Below, piece after piece: positions 41,834 through 60,500 of a DNA stretch of 64,000 nt. Every line of letters starts with the position of its first letter. Position 1 is the first letter of the stretch. The position numbers and the translations under genes were made by a program. The DNA comes from Desmodesmus armatus (lineage: Eukaryota; Chlorophyta; Chlorophyceae; Sphaeropleales; Scenedesmaceae): positions 248,001 to 312,000 of the forward strand of contig VIIQ02000002.1 in NCBI GenBank assembly GCA_007449985.2. Direction: 5' to 3'. The notes under the pieces were generated by a model. That model made no database searches and was not told the DNA's origin. It saw nothing but the letters and a program-made list of their open reading frames with translations.

Positions 41834-44800
41834 CAATGCAGTGCTGGCACTGTACTACCACCTGAAGGGGGCCCACATGGCCCACAGGACACTCAGGGCA
41901 CATGGGCCCCTTTCCAGCACAGCACAGCACAGCACAGCACAGCAGGCTAACAGGCTCTCCTTGTAGCTGATGAGGGCCAGCAGCCACCCCTCGCCACAGT
42001 GTCTGCAGCAGCTGAGTTTGTCAGCAGGTCCCGCCCACCATGCAGCTAGCCTAGTAGGCTGTGCAGCTGCAGCAGGGCAGGTGTCCTGGTAGGGCTGTCG
42101 CTGCTGCTGGCTGGCAGCAGCCACTCCAACATGTCATAGCCAGCAGCATGTGCTTGGGGGGAGGGGAGAAGCTACCGGGTTGCCTAGCAGCGCTTGATGG
42201 CATCGCAGGACGGGTCAGTAGTGCGCCGGCTGGCTTGTTGCTTCATTATGCGCCTTTGGTACCTCCATCGCACAGCCCTGCTATGTGAGCCTGTTCACAC
42301 GCAGCTGCCCAGTCTTGGCGGAACAAGCAACTGCTTAGCCAAACTTAGCAAAGAAGGCAACTGCAGCAGCAACGCGCACAGGCACAACCTCATGTTTGGG
42401 CTGCAGCCAGCATGACGAGCTGGGACTGAGTTATACGTGGATTGCATGGTGTGCTGCCGTGTGTTGCTGCTGCTGCCGCCGTGTGTATGTTGTGCTTGCT
42501 CTGGCGTTCTTGCTTGCACCTACAGAACAGTGTTGCTGCAGACACGCTGCTGTACTTCTGCAAGCGGCTGTGGGGGCTGCCCTACCTCGCCCCCACATTT
42601 GCACTGCTGCTGCACAGGTGTGTATGGGCACGTGCTTGGAAAGAGCTTAGAAGCGGCGGCAGTGGTTGCGGCAGGCAGGCAGGCAGGCCGGCAGGCAGCT
42701 GCAGCAGCATTTGCAGGAGGAGAGTAATGCAGTGGTGCTGATAGGCCAGGGACTGGGGTTTGCCGGTCAGCAGCTGTTGCTCAAGCATATGCGCAGTGTC
42801 CAGCAACCCTGCAACAGTAGCGAAGCCACAAGAGATATGTGCAGTTTGCAAGACCCCAGCACCCCACACTGAGCTTGGGGGGGGGGGAGCGTGGCGGGGG
42901 GGGGGGGGGGGCAGGGCTGGATCCCTATGCCAATGCTACTGACAATGTGCAGGCTTGCGCAGATGACAGCACAATCGTTGTGTTGCGCCTCTTCTGACTG
43001 CTGTGCAGATGGCTGCTGCTGCGGCGGGAGGCTGGAGGCATCGAGCAGCGGCAGAAGCACGTCAACGTGCTGATGTACGGTGAGCACAGGCAGCGGACAG
43101 CAATGCGCTCTGCAAATCACACCATTGTACAGCCGAGGCCAGTACATGTGTGGCGCCTGTGTGTTGAGAGTGTCTTACATGTGTGCGCGCAGATAGGATG
43201 TGTCTCTGTGTTCCGACAGAAATGATGCATTGAAGAGACAGGCATGTGACAGTAGTCGGACAGGGCGGATGCTGCACTCGTGCGAGTGTGTGCGGCAAGG
43301 GGGCAGGGCTGTTGGCGTGTCAGGCTACATGCAGTTAGCGCAATGCGCAGCAGCCTTCACAAGCCATATTTGTTGGTGGCAATGTCGGTTTGCGGTGCTG
43401 GCGAGCTTGCTTGCCTTGTGGGCTCGTGTCGACAGAGCGAGTGCGTTCGAATGCATATGAGTGACATCAACACAAGACTTCCATGAACGTCAACTTGCTG
43501 CCACTGCTGTGTGTTTGCAGGCAGCAGGCAGCTGTTCCTGGGGGATGTGCAGAGCGGCATCAAGAAGTTTGGCGCACTGTTCTTCTTCCTGGCAAACGTG
43601 AGCAGTAGCAGCAGCAGTGGCAGCAGCAGCAGTGGCGGCAGCTCTTTGTGGTTGTAGTATTGCAAATACAGAAAACAGACAGCAAGCAGAGGTGCAATTG
43701 GTTGAGCGTCTAGGTTGGTTGAGATAAGGTAGCGTGGTGGGGTTGGAGTCAGGAGGCAGATGCTTTCTATCAGCCAATGTGCTGTTGCCAATGTGCTTGT
43801 GGGAGCAGCTGCATAATGGGCCCTTTGCAGCGGCTGCACCAGGGCACTTTGCAGCACTGTGTCCTCAAACTGTTGCATTGCCTGCATGTCCTGTAGCGGT
43901 GACATCGCTGCCGCCATGGCTGCTGCATCACCTGCTGGCTTGCCACCCTGCTGCTGCCACTGCTGCTGAACCAAAAGCTGCTGCTGCTGCTTTCATCACT
44001 CATGCTGCTACTGCTGCTGCTGCTGCTGCTGCAGGAGATAGCTCTGTGTGACAACCGGCAGCCACTTGATGAGCTGCCAGCACGTGCGCGGGAGACGCTG
44101 CTCAGCGTGGTGGCAGCATACATACCCTACTACAACCCACCACATGTGAGCACATCGGGTATATGAACCTAGGGCGCGGGGGGGGGGGGGGGGGGGGGGG
44201 GTGGGGGGGGAGGAGGGGGGGGGGGAAAGTGGGTCTGCGTGATGCTCCACCGCAGAACGGCAGTCAACAGCAGCAGCTCTGATATACAATCTCCACAGCA
44301 ACGCATGCGCGTACTGTTGTGTTGTATGTTGTGCATACCACGCAACGTCTGCACGCTGGAGCCTCAACTGCGCCGCCAGGCACAGCATACATTCCCACCA
44401 CACATATGCAGCCCTGCTGCGCCCTTTCATACATGACATACACATACACGCACAACACATTACATAATATTTGCGCCGCCACTCCCCCCCCCCTTCAACT
44501 CTACAGCTGGCCAAGCGTGTGCTGGAGGACTTCCCCTCCCCCTACCACACCCTCACAGAGGGGGGCCACACCCCCGGTGAGGGGGCCGACTTCCTGCTGG
44601 GTGAGGTGACTGACACCGTCACTCGAGTGAGGACTGAGCAGGGCCTGCTCACATACCTCAGCTGCCTCAAGGCACTGGGGGGAGCGCCACACCTCAAGAG
44701 CTTGAAGGCTATAACACGCCTGCGCCTGCAGAGCGAACTGTACAGCCTGACATCACCAGGTGAGGGGTGGGGGAGGGAGGGAGGGAAGGGGGGGAGGGAG

Positions 44801-45826
44801 GGGTGGGGGAGGGGAGGGAGGGAAGGGGGGGAGGGAGGGGGAGGGGAGGGGAGGGGAGGGGAGGGAAAGAGGCGTGGGCCTGCACCTGCAGAGCAAGCTG
44901 CACAGCTTTATGTCATCAGGTGTGGTGGGTGAGGGGGGGGGGGGGGAGGGGAGGAGGGGGCAAGGGGCGGGAAGGGGGGAAGGGGAAGGGGGGATCATGC
45001 ACCTGCGCCTGCAGGGCGAGCTGTACAGCCTCACATCACCAGGTGTGTTAAGGACAGGACAATACATGTATGGCTAGCTTGTAGTGAAGATGCCAGTCAC
45101 ATGTGGTGGGGTGGGCAGTGGGAGGTTGGAGGGAAGAGGGGCCGCAGGCGGGAAGGGGCATGTGCCTGTGCCTGCAGAGCGAGCTGTATAGCCTCACATC
45201 ACCGGGTGAGGGGGTGGTGAGGGCTGGGGTGGGTGAGGGGAGGGCAGGGGAAGATGGGTGGGAGGCGGGAAGGGGGGGGGGGGCATATGTGCCTGCGCCT
45301 GCAGAGTGAGCTGTATAGCCTCACATCGCCAGGCGTGTGGTGGGTGGGGGTGGGGGTGGGCAGTTGCAAGGGAAGAGGGGTTGCAGGCGTGGAGGGGAAG
45401 GGATCATCACACGCTGTACAGCTTTTCCTCGTCAAGTGTGTCAATGGACCTACTGCCCGCCCGGCCAGTGCGCCCATGCAGCAGTTTGATACTATCACGG
45501 CGTCAACACTATTTGTGACGTCAGCGTTGACGCTGTCTGTCCCGCATGTGTGTGCAGGCGGCCCCTACTACGCGCCCCGCTCGGTGCGTTCTGCCGCGCT
45601 GGAGGTCCTTGACGCCCTGTTCCCCATGGGCCGCCGCAGCCGGCGCCTGGTGCGGCTGGTGTTCCGGTTGCTGCACCCTGCCGAGTTCCTTGGCGGCATT
45701 TTCTTCCTGGTGCTGCTGCCGGTGCGGCTGTGGGCCTGGTTCAATGCAAAGCTGTTTGGTGCAGCTGCGGCGGTGCTGTTTGCAGTGCTGCGGTTTGTGG
45801 GGCTGGCGAAGCCGCGGCAGCAGTAG
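41241..45826 (+). CDS. Unrecognised conserved-looking membrane protein, 9 exons
   Basis: Exons 41241-41282, 41418-41508, 41688-41755, 42526-42617, 43009-43079, 43521-43597, 44035-44145, 44507-44759 and 45558-45826 close in frame to 357 residues. I do not recognise the family. The N terminus is helical and charged (MDVLSQEILRKLRL, then ATEAETKEDREIICEEVF). The middle holds aromatic segments such as LLYFCKRLWGLPYLAPTF and IKKFGALFFFLANEIAL. The C terminus has PYYAPRSVRSAALEVLDALF followed by two hydrophobic segments, about residues 310-330 (FLGGIFFLVLLPV) and 335-350 (GAAAAVLFAVLRFVGL), that look like membrane spans. Regular intron phases and low repeat content inside exons argue for a real, selected gene. 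A TGTAA follows at 45960-45964. The introns are odd: poly-G tracts and decayed copies of the exon 8 end. A further exon within 41756-42525 is possible. Confidence 0.7.
42877..42911 (+). repeat. Poly-G tracts in intron 4 of the membrane protein gene
   Basis: Runs of 11 and 16 G (42877-42887, 42896-42911) on the coding strand, separated by AGCGTGGC. They are capable in principle of G-quadruplex formation. Confidence 0.8.
44178..44225 (+). repeat. Long poly-G tract in intron 7 of the membrane protein gene
   Basis: A 24-nt G run, then T, 8 G, AGGA, and 11 G, all on the coding strand. It is the most G-rich block in the window and a strong quadruplex/R-loop candidate. Its length is likely unstable. 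Confidence 0.85.
44721..45440 (+). repeat. Tandem array of decayed copies of an exon end with its splice donor
   Basis: The last 39 nt of exon 8 plus donor (44721-44763) recur inside the following intron at about 44881-44924, 45004-45045, 45165-45210 and 45292-45336, with a worn copy at 45410-45440. Spacing is roughly 120 or 160 bp. Each unit keeps a CCTGCAG, the core AGCGAGCTGTACAGCCTCAC with small changes, and a CCAGGTG or similar donor-like end. Between units lies purine-rich G/A sequence. The encoded peptide QSELYSLTSPG is preserved in three copies. Confidence 0.85.
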
Positions 45827-45927
45827 CAGGCAGCAAAGGCAGAGGCGAGAGGAGATGGGGGTGCAGCTGCTGCGACGTGGCGTGCTATGCATGCAGTGCT
45901 CAGGCGCACGAGCAGGCAGCCGTCAGG

Positions 45928-45959
<32 letters not shown>

Positions 45960-46649
45960 TGTAACACTGCTGGTGGTCGTCAGATGGGAAAAGGGGCTGG
46001 GTGCGAAGGGGCCTAAGCTGTGGTGCTGTAACAGCAGCAGCGATAGCAGCAGCAACAGCACCAGCAGCAGCACCATCAGTTCAGGGGCGGCCACTGTTTC
46101 TTGCAAACATGTTGCAGCAGCCTGGTGCGCACTAGGCTGCGGCTGCTGATGCACGCGTCCAGTAATAAAGGGTTGCCAGCATCTGCATCGGAATGCATGA
46201 GTCTGTACCTTGGTCTCAAGGTGAACGTTGTTTTGGGTCTGAACTAGGGGTGGATTGTTTTGGTAGGGTGGTGGTAAGGTTGTGTTGGTGGCGACAAGGG
46301 GTGTGTGTGTGTGGCTTGTAGTGCTTGTGTCTGTATGGTCTGTATTGTTTGGTTTGTCCTGTGCATTTCACATGTTGCCTGTGAGGTTTTTTGGCGCAGT
46401 GCCTGCTGCTGTGCTCTGTACACATGTGTGCTGGCGAGGCCCTGTGAACAAGGTTATGACCAGGCATGCCAGCTTTGTGCGCGTCATGAATCCCCAGCAG
46501 TCAGGGCTGCTGACTGCGCTGTTTGTTTAGATTCAGCAGTGCTGACAGTGTAAGGAAGGATGGTGCTTATCACTGGTTGTGCCGAACAGAGCGCAGCAGG
46601 CTGAGACAAGTGGCCACGCAGCAGTGGCTCATCGTGGTGTACACTGCAG

Positions 46650-46761
46650 TCCGTTTGTGCGCCCAGACGTGGAAGTTTATTGTCATTTACAGCAGGGCAA
46701 CTTCATCCCAATGATTTTGCTGCAGCCAATGGCCAGACACTACAACCTTCTTGAGATATAA
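46650..46761 (+). pseudogene. Isolated terminal-exon-like fragment
   Basis: After an acceptor ACACTGCAG, the frame reads PFVRPDVEVYCHLQQGNF, then IPMILLQPMARHYNLLEI and TAA. It looks selected for coding, but no upstream exon could be joined. Another terminal-like exon at about 46884-46978 (RQSIAIVDISPAQPSRR to LMITVEL, TGA) lies just downstream in a different frame. These may be parts of one unresolved gene or of a decayed one. Confidence 0.25.
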
Positions 46762-47102
46762 CCGCAAGCGTGCAACAGGGTGTCATAAGCCTGCTCTGGG
46801 GCAGGGGTCGACCCCCCTCTCCTTTGCCGTGCTGACATCTTGTTGCTGCGCTGTTCTGCAGGTATGTTCCTTGTGCTTTTGCAGGCAGAGTATTGCTATT
46901 GTTGACATCAGCCCAGCCCAGCCCAGCAGGAGGAACAGCCAGCATGACCCAGCACTGATGATCACAGTGGAGCTTTGATGCAACATCCAGCCCAGCAGGA
47001 GGGCAGCAACTGGCCAGGCACCTTCAGGTCACAGTGAGCCAAGGGTTTGGGGCCCCGAAGCTCGTCTAGCTTCAGCTGCACATGCATATGCATCACTACC
47101 TA

Positions 47103-47144
47103 CTTCTTTTCGTTGACAGACACGTCAGCTTCAGCCTCTGCGAT
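47103..47144 (+). repeat. Dispersed repeat, copy B
   Basis: CTTCTTTTCGTTGACAGACA followed by CGTCAGCTTCAGCCTCTGCG. It differs from copy A (14967) by only two bases over about 42 bp, and the similarity ends abruptly after CGAT. Confidence 0.7.
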
Positions 47145-47547
47145 ACAACGCAAGCGTGCAACGTTTCAGCAAGTTTGCTGAGCAATGATCAGCAACACCT
47201 GAGCAAAGGCAACCACACACCTGGTCGCAGTCGTTCACCAATAGCGATACGTTGTAATTTTGCATTGACATGATCACGTTCTTCATGGTATCTGTCGCTT
47301 TGCGTGGATGTAGCTGCACTGTGCAATAGCGTTCATGGCTGTAGCACAGTACAACACCAAACCAACACCTCACTCCGATTTCCTTCGGCCCATCTTTTGA
47401 TACATTTGCCATCACTTGACATGCTCGTGTGTATCTGAAGTACCCTAAATTCTTCGCCTGCAAACTGGGCCGCAGCTCTTATTGTCAGCTTGCTTGCAAC
47501 AAGCACCTGGTGGGCCCCTACGGAGATAGTTATCTATTACATCGACA

Positions 47548-49284
47548 ATGACACTAGCAGGACAGCAGCCCTACAACAGTAATGTCCTGGAGCGGCTGCA
47601 GGCCAGACAGCAGCAACAGAAGCAGCGTGTCCAGCATGTTGGTGTTTTGGCCCATACTCACAGCCACACAGTTGTGTATTCACACCTTCAGCAACACACC
47701 CACAAGTGAGTGCAGCCCATCGTCCTCCAGCACATGCTGCTGCTGTTCCTGAAGACAGTGTTCTAGGTAGCGTCACCACCAGCCCCCTGGCACAGCAGGA
47801 TTTGCAACTCATACAGGGCAGCAACAGAAGCATCACCACCAGCAGCAGCAGGAGCAGCATGCAGCTTGCATGTACAAATGATATGGTGCTTGCTGGTGCT
47901 GCCGCTGCTTGTTCACACAGGGTTGTGCTGACGCGTCCCTGGGCCCCTGGCCAGCATGGCAACCCTGAGGCCACACTCAACTCAGAGGCATTCTGTGACG
48001 AACTCAACGTGCGTGGGAAGGGTCAGCAATCGGGGATGGTAGTGGGCCTGCATGATGTGGGCTGCAGAAAGTAGGAGCAGCCTGGGAGGCTGGGTGTGCA
48101 TGCCATGCAGCCTGTGACAGGCAGCCGGAGCTGGTTCCAAGCAGCAGCTGCCGTGTCCCTGCAGTATGTAGCAGATAAGACAGTGCCCCGACACCCAGAG
48201 CTGCACATACAGCAAACTGCAGCAGCAGGTGTTGCCAGTGGTGACTGCACCTATCACTGTCACTGACTGTCATGATGATTGCATCTGATTGTCATCAAGC
48301 TTAGTGTCTTACACAGTTGCATGCCTACTGTACACAGTACTGCTAAGGCACCAGGTGAACACCAGCTTCCAGGTGGAGATGCAAACCTCAGCCACGCTGG
48401 CAGCTGTGTTACACCCTGCAGCAGTATGTTTTCCAGGCCGACAGAGCTTTTCATGCGTCACATGCTACCGCTGGTGCTGTTGCTGCTCCACAGGCCCGCC
48501 TGCTGAACACGGATGCCACACTGCTGCACATGCTGGCAGCCAAGCAGCAGCCTGCTGCAGCTGCAGGCAGCATGGAGGACTGCAGGCAGCAGCTGGAGGG
48601 CAGGTGGGTGGCGGCAGCGGGGTGAAGGTGGTGGGGGATCGGTACAGTATTCAGGGTCCAGGATGGGCAGGGGTTTGTAGGGTATTGGCCTGGAGGTTTG
48701 CAGGCATAGCTGGGGGGCAGGTTGGTGGGTGAGTGAGCAATCGGCTGCAGATGGGCAGGGTTGTGAGTAAATCAGTGAAATACTGGCTAGAGGGCCAGTC
48801 ATTTTTTTTATGTCAGGTGGGGGGATCAGGCGTTGCCAGGATGGAACCTTGCAGGCAGATGCTGCAAGGCAGGTGGGTGGGTGGCCTGCATGTGGCAATG
48901 ATATGTGGATCTGTGCAAAACATGGAAGCAGCACGGAAGGTGGCAGGGCTAGACGGTCAGGGAAAGAGGACAGCAGTAGGAAGCTTGGCCAGGGTGTGTG
49001 ACAGCCAACGTTATTTGCCATCGTGCTGCAGCAGGCCTTGAGATGCCAGCAGTGCTGAATCCAGGTTGTGGTACTAGTGATAGCGGCAACCACATGTGCA
49101 CGTGTGTTGACAGCAACCTTGCAGCCACTTACTGCGTGTTGCAATGCTGTCTGTACTGCTGCTCTGCTTGTCCTGCAGTTTGGAGAAGCAAGTTGCGTTT
49201 TCTACAGCGCTGATGTTGGACTGGTGTGGAGCAACACCAGTGGGAACCAGCGAGCAAGTGCTGAAACAGCTGCTGGCAGCCTGA
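47548..49284 (+). CDS. Unrecognised small helical protein, 5 exons
   Basis: Exons 47548-47705, 47921-48008, 48355-48423, 48494-48603 and 49179-49284 join in phase to 176 residues. I do not recognise it. The start MTLAGQQPYNSNVLERLQAR is followed by a Gln-rich helix and a His-rich stretch. The middle (FCDELNVNTSFQVEMQTSAT) and the C-terminal part (LLNTDATLLHMLAAK, then SLEKQVAFSTALMLDWCGA and EQVLKQLLAA at the end) look alpha-helical, as in small coiled-coil complex subunits. The first donor (CACAA|GTGAGT) sits one base before an in-frame TGA, which favours splicing there. A worn echo of the exon 4 end with its donor is seen in intron 4 near 48835-48880. TGTAA is at 49343-49347, 59 nt past the stop. 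Confidence 0.55.
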
Positions 49285-49996
49285 GTAACAGCAACCCGTG
49301 ACCAGAGGCTGACAGCTGTGCAGGTCACAGCATGAGACATTTTGTAACGCAATGGTGAATGCAGCAGAACCTGCATCCCCCTAAAAGAAGCAGCAAAGGG
49401 CTAGCTGCTTGAGTGAGCCTTCAGCAGCTGCGAGTCATCCATACAGCCTGCATGCGGCTAAGGTCGACATAATCTGCAGCTTCTCACATTGTGTACAGAA
49501 AGTGATATCGTAAATAGACCAGAAGACGGATAATGCGGCATAACGGTCGGTTGCCTCTTTTTGGCGCAATCATCATAATCACAACATATCACGCAGGCCA
49601 GCATCAAAAAACCACCGTTTCTTGCATCTATCAAGCTGCGTTTCTGTGCAGTAACCGGTTACCTCATCATATAATCAGGGCGTTGGACCTCCTTCGGGAC
49701 CTCCAGTAGCGCGAACGATAGTGCATGACCCCCCAATAAGATCTTTCTCTTGATGCCTATTGAGCTATTGCAACACTGAATCAACGCAGCAGGACCTTAC
49801 AGCACGGACCAAGCGACCAAGTGAAGCTGAAACTCATTTATGCAAACACCGGCTTTCAAGGACCATTGACGCTACTGTTACAAGATACACCATTTATCTC
49901 GTAACGAAGCCGATATCACAGGCTCACGAACACTACATTGCCTCTGGAGCGTTCGGGTATCAGCAGACTCGACAGCCTGGACGATCCTGGAGCACA
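49285..49996. other. Intergenic, promoter of the GH31 gene
   Basis: About 700 bp holding the 3' UTR of the preceding gene and the promoter and 5' UTR of the alpha-glucosidase gene. The stretch 49500-49680 is AT-richer than its surroundings. No coding signature is seen. Confidence 0.45.
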
Positions 49997-57588
<7,592 letters not shown>

Positions 57589-60500
57589 GTGGATTTGCAA
57601 TGTCTGTTCTGCACTGTAACCCACGTCTGTGCTGGCAGTGAGGCCCTCACTGTAGCACTCTCACAGAGCCACACGGCGATACGCACTGGTTCATTGGGGG
57701 TCGTTGCGTTTTGCATTGTTTGCAAACTTATGTGTTTGCTGTAGGAGTCTGCAGTGTGTGTGGAGTGTGCGTTGTACTGCTCGTGAGTGACCGTATGTTT
57801 GTCTGGGTTGACACTCAGGTGGCATGATCGAGGATTCAAATCCTCGACGTCCTAGTGGTGTCTTTGTGTTGTGCGCACAAGGCAATGCATTTGTGTTCAC
57901 ATGTTGGGCCTAGGCATGCAGGTGGGTGGGCGTTTCCAGTTTGCCGACTGGCTTTGTACCATACAGTCCCTCAGAGCTAACCTGCTCAGGCAGCATGCAG
58001 AGCACACCCTCCGTGAAGCAGGAGGGGTAAAGAAAGACACCCCTGCCACAGAGCATGCTGCTGTACCGCACCCCCGTAGATGAACTTGCCACTGTTGAAA
58101 CAGGGTTGTGCCGCACCTGGACCTCTATAGGGTTGCTACAGGGCGCACTTGCAGTGTGTGTGACAGCAGCAGCGCCCTGCATTGGTTGAAAGGCATGCAT
58201 GCCCTCTGCATGGTTTGTACGCCACAGGCGCATGCAGCCTGCAGTACAACTGCCTCTCGAGCATGGTGCCTTGTGTGGAGTGGTGGGCGCTTGGTAGGGT
58301 GCCCCTGTGTTGAACTCAACCCAGACTGTGTTGCAGCGCCTGTGTGAGGTCTTGGGTGATGACCCGGAGTGGGCCGAAGGGCTGCTTTGAGCCACAGCGC
58401 AGCCTATATGGGCTGTTGTTGCAGGGGCTGAGATAGCGCATGCAGCACCCAGCAGGGACAGCAGGAACCCAGCAGGTACACAAGCCTTGCCAGCTGCCCC
58501 ACTGTGTGCACCCAGGCTCCCTTCTGCGGCCTGCAAGGCAAGTGCCAGTGTAACAAGAGGGATCAGGGATTGTGGTGTGAGTGTCTTTGTTGCGATATGG
58601 GCAATCCAATTGCCGGCGGGTTCAGTTTGATCAGAGTTCAAGCTGGCCTTGAACCCTTGCTTGGCACAAGCCCTGTCCTCCCAGCAAAGAGGGTATTGCG
58701 GCAGCGTTGGGTTCATCGTGAGGGTTGTTTGTTGTGCGTGTTGGATGTCGCTGTCGTCTCCTGTAGTCGTTCATCGGCAGCAGCGGTTTGTGGGTATACC
58801 CGCAGCAGCGGTTTGTGGGTACGTACCGTCATGGTACTATGATAGCCTGGCCATGCCTTGTACCTGTTGAAAGGGCTGCACAGCACGCGTGTGCTGCTAC
58901 ACGTGACACCTGTGCAGTACAGTTGTGGTGCATAGGCAGGTTCATGACACAGCATTTCATGAGAGTGTGGGGCCAGCGACAGTGGTCAACACTGCCGATG
59001 GTTGGGTCATTTGCCCTTGTGGCTTTGTATGAGTGTGGCTGCATGCCAGCATGGTGTCAGCATGGCGCATCAGCAGCAGACAGGTGCTTCAGCTGTCAAG
59101 GCAGCTGGCACAAGGATTGTTTCGTGCTGGTAATGATAAACCCATCCACCCATCCTTCCAACCTTCCCATTCCACTGGAGTGGCATCAAATGCAGGGCAA
59201 AGCGGGAGCAACAGGTGGCGCCTTGTGCCTAGCTAGACACGATGACGTGCAGCAGCGGTGCAGCACTGTTGTCCTGCAGTGCTTTGCGCCGGCCACTGAA
59301 GTTTGCTTGAATTGAGAGCCTTGTTACAGTTCCTTTTGGCCTTGTATCCTTGAACTGCTGACCACGTTGTCCAGTGCACTGGATGCAGTGTCTGTGTGCA
59401 GTGGCTGGCAGGGCGCAACCCTGCCACAGTCTGTGTTCTACTCGCTTCTCCAGCCCGGTCATGTCTGACTCATAGTGTGGTCAGTAGCTTGTTTGAATGC
59501 CACTATGGCAGTGCATGTGTGGGTGGCACAGCTACTGTGGCACTTCCCTGGGCAACCTGCTGCTTCCCCTGAGGCATGACGTGCAGCACTGTTCGCTAGG
59601 CACGGTGTTTACTGAAGAGGGACCAGGTGCCTGGACGTCGAGATCCCCTGTTGGATTCACTGTTGTCTGAATCGCTGTGCTGGCTGTGAGGATCACGTGG
59701 GTGGCACTGCTGCTGACGGCCTTGCTCAGTTGCAAGGACTGATGTGTGGGTATGCCTCCTCAGAATGTGGCACGTGAGGCCTGTAGGGCAAGCTTGGCAA
59801 GCACAAAATGTTGTGCATCTTCCACTCCTGTTGCGCCTGCAACCCAGTGCACCCCATGTATGACTTTGTGTTTGTCTGCACTGAGGTGTTTGGCTGTGTC
59901 AGGTGGGAGTAAGGGAGGTCCCTTGCCCATGCCTGCACTGAACTACGGCCGCTCTATGGGTCCACACAGCACAATGACGCCACCTAACTTGTTTGCCATT
60001 GGCTTGACGTGCATTGCACAGCATAGCATGACTAGCTTGGACTGAATTGATTTGATTTGACTTGTGTACTGCTGAATGCCCTGGGGCTCGCCCAGTGCAA
60101 CTATGTCAGAGGTGGGACTGTTACCGCCGAGCTGCCACCCCGCACCCATACTGTATGGGGTGACCGTGGATGGGCTGTGGTTGGCAGTGAACACATGCCA
60201 CGGTTCACATTGACCCTGAATGGTGCCGCAGACACACCATGTGTGGCTGGTTGCGATCCATGAGTAACACTGCATTGTCTGACAGATCTCTCTAGGTGGA
60301 AGGATTGTATGGCACGGGATCTGCCTGCAGAAGAGCGTGTGCTACAGCTGAGCTATGCTACTCTTCAGGCCATCCACCCTTCAACCTGACTGGGGTTTGT
60401 GCTTCATGTGGTGTCTGCCCTTCAAGTGTGATGCTGGGTTCAGACTGGCTGGCTGTTAGCCGGGCTAGCTGTTGAAAGCACCTTCAACAATCACCTCCCC

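Larger units (their letters stand above)
45827..47547. other. Intergenic with two exon-like fragments and a repeat copy
   Basis: No full gene is supported. It contains the 3' UTR of the membrane protein gene with a CAG microsatellite (about 45930-45958). Two isolated exon-like segments are described separately and in the findings. Copy B of the dispersed repeat is at 47103-47144. The promoter of the next gene lies near the right end. Confidence 0.4.

Noticed and set aside
57829..57846. tRNA T-arm-like hairpin containing GATTCAAATC
   Set aside because: The stem/loop lengths do not fit a T arm (6-nt loop with an A at position 53), and no acceptor, D or anticodon arms are found around it.
57910..58716. 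268-codon minus-strand open frame
   Set aside because: No domain, no conserved motif, composition like other antisense shadows, and a plus-strand neighbour frame is also open.
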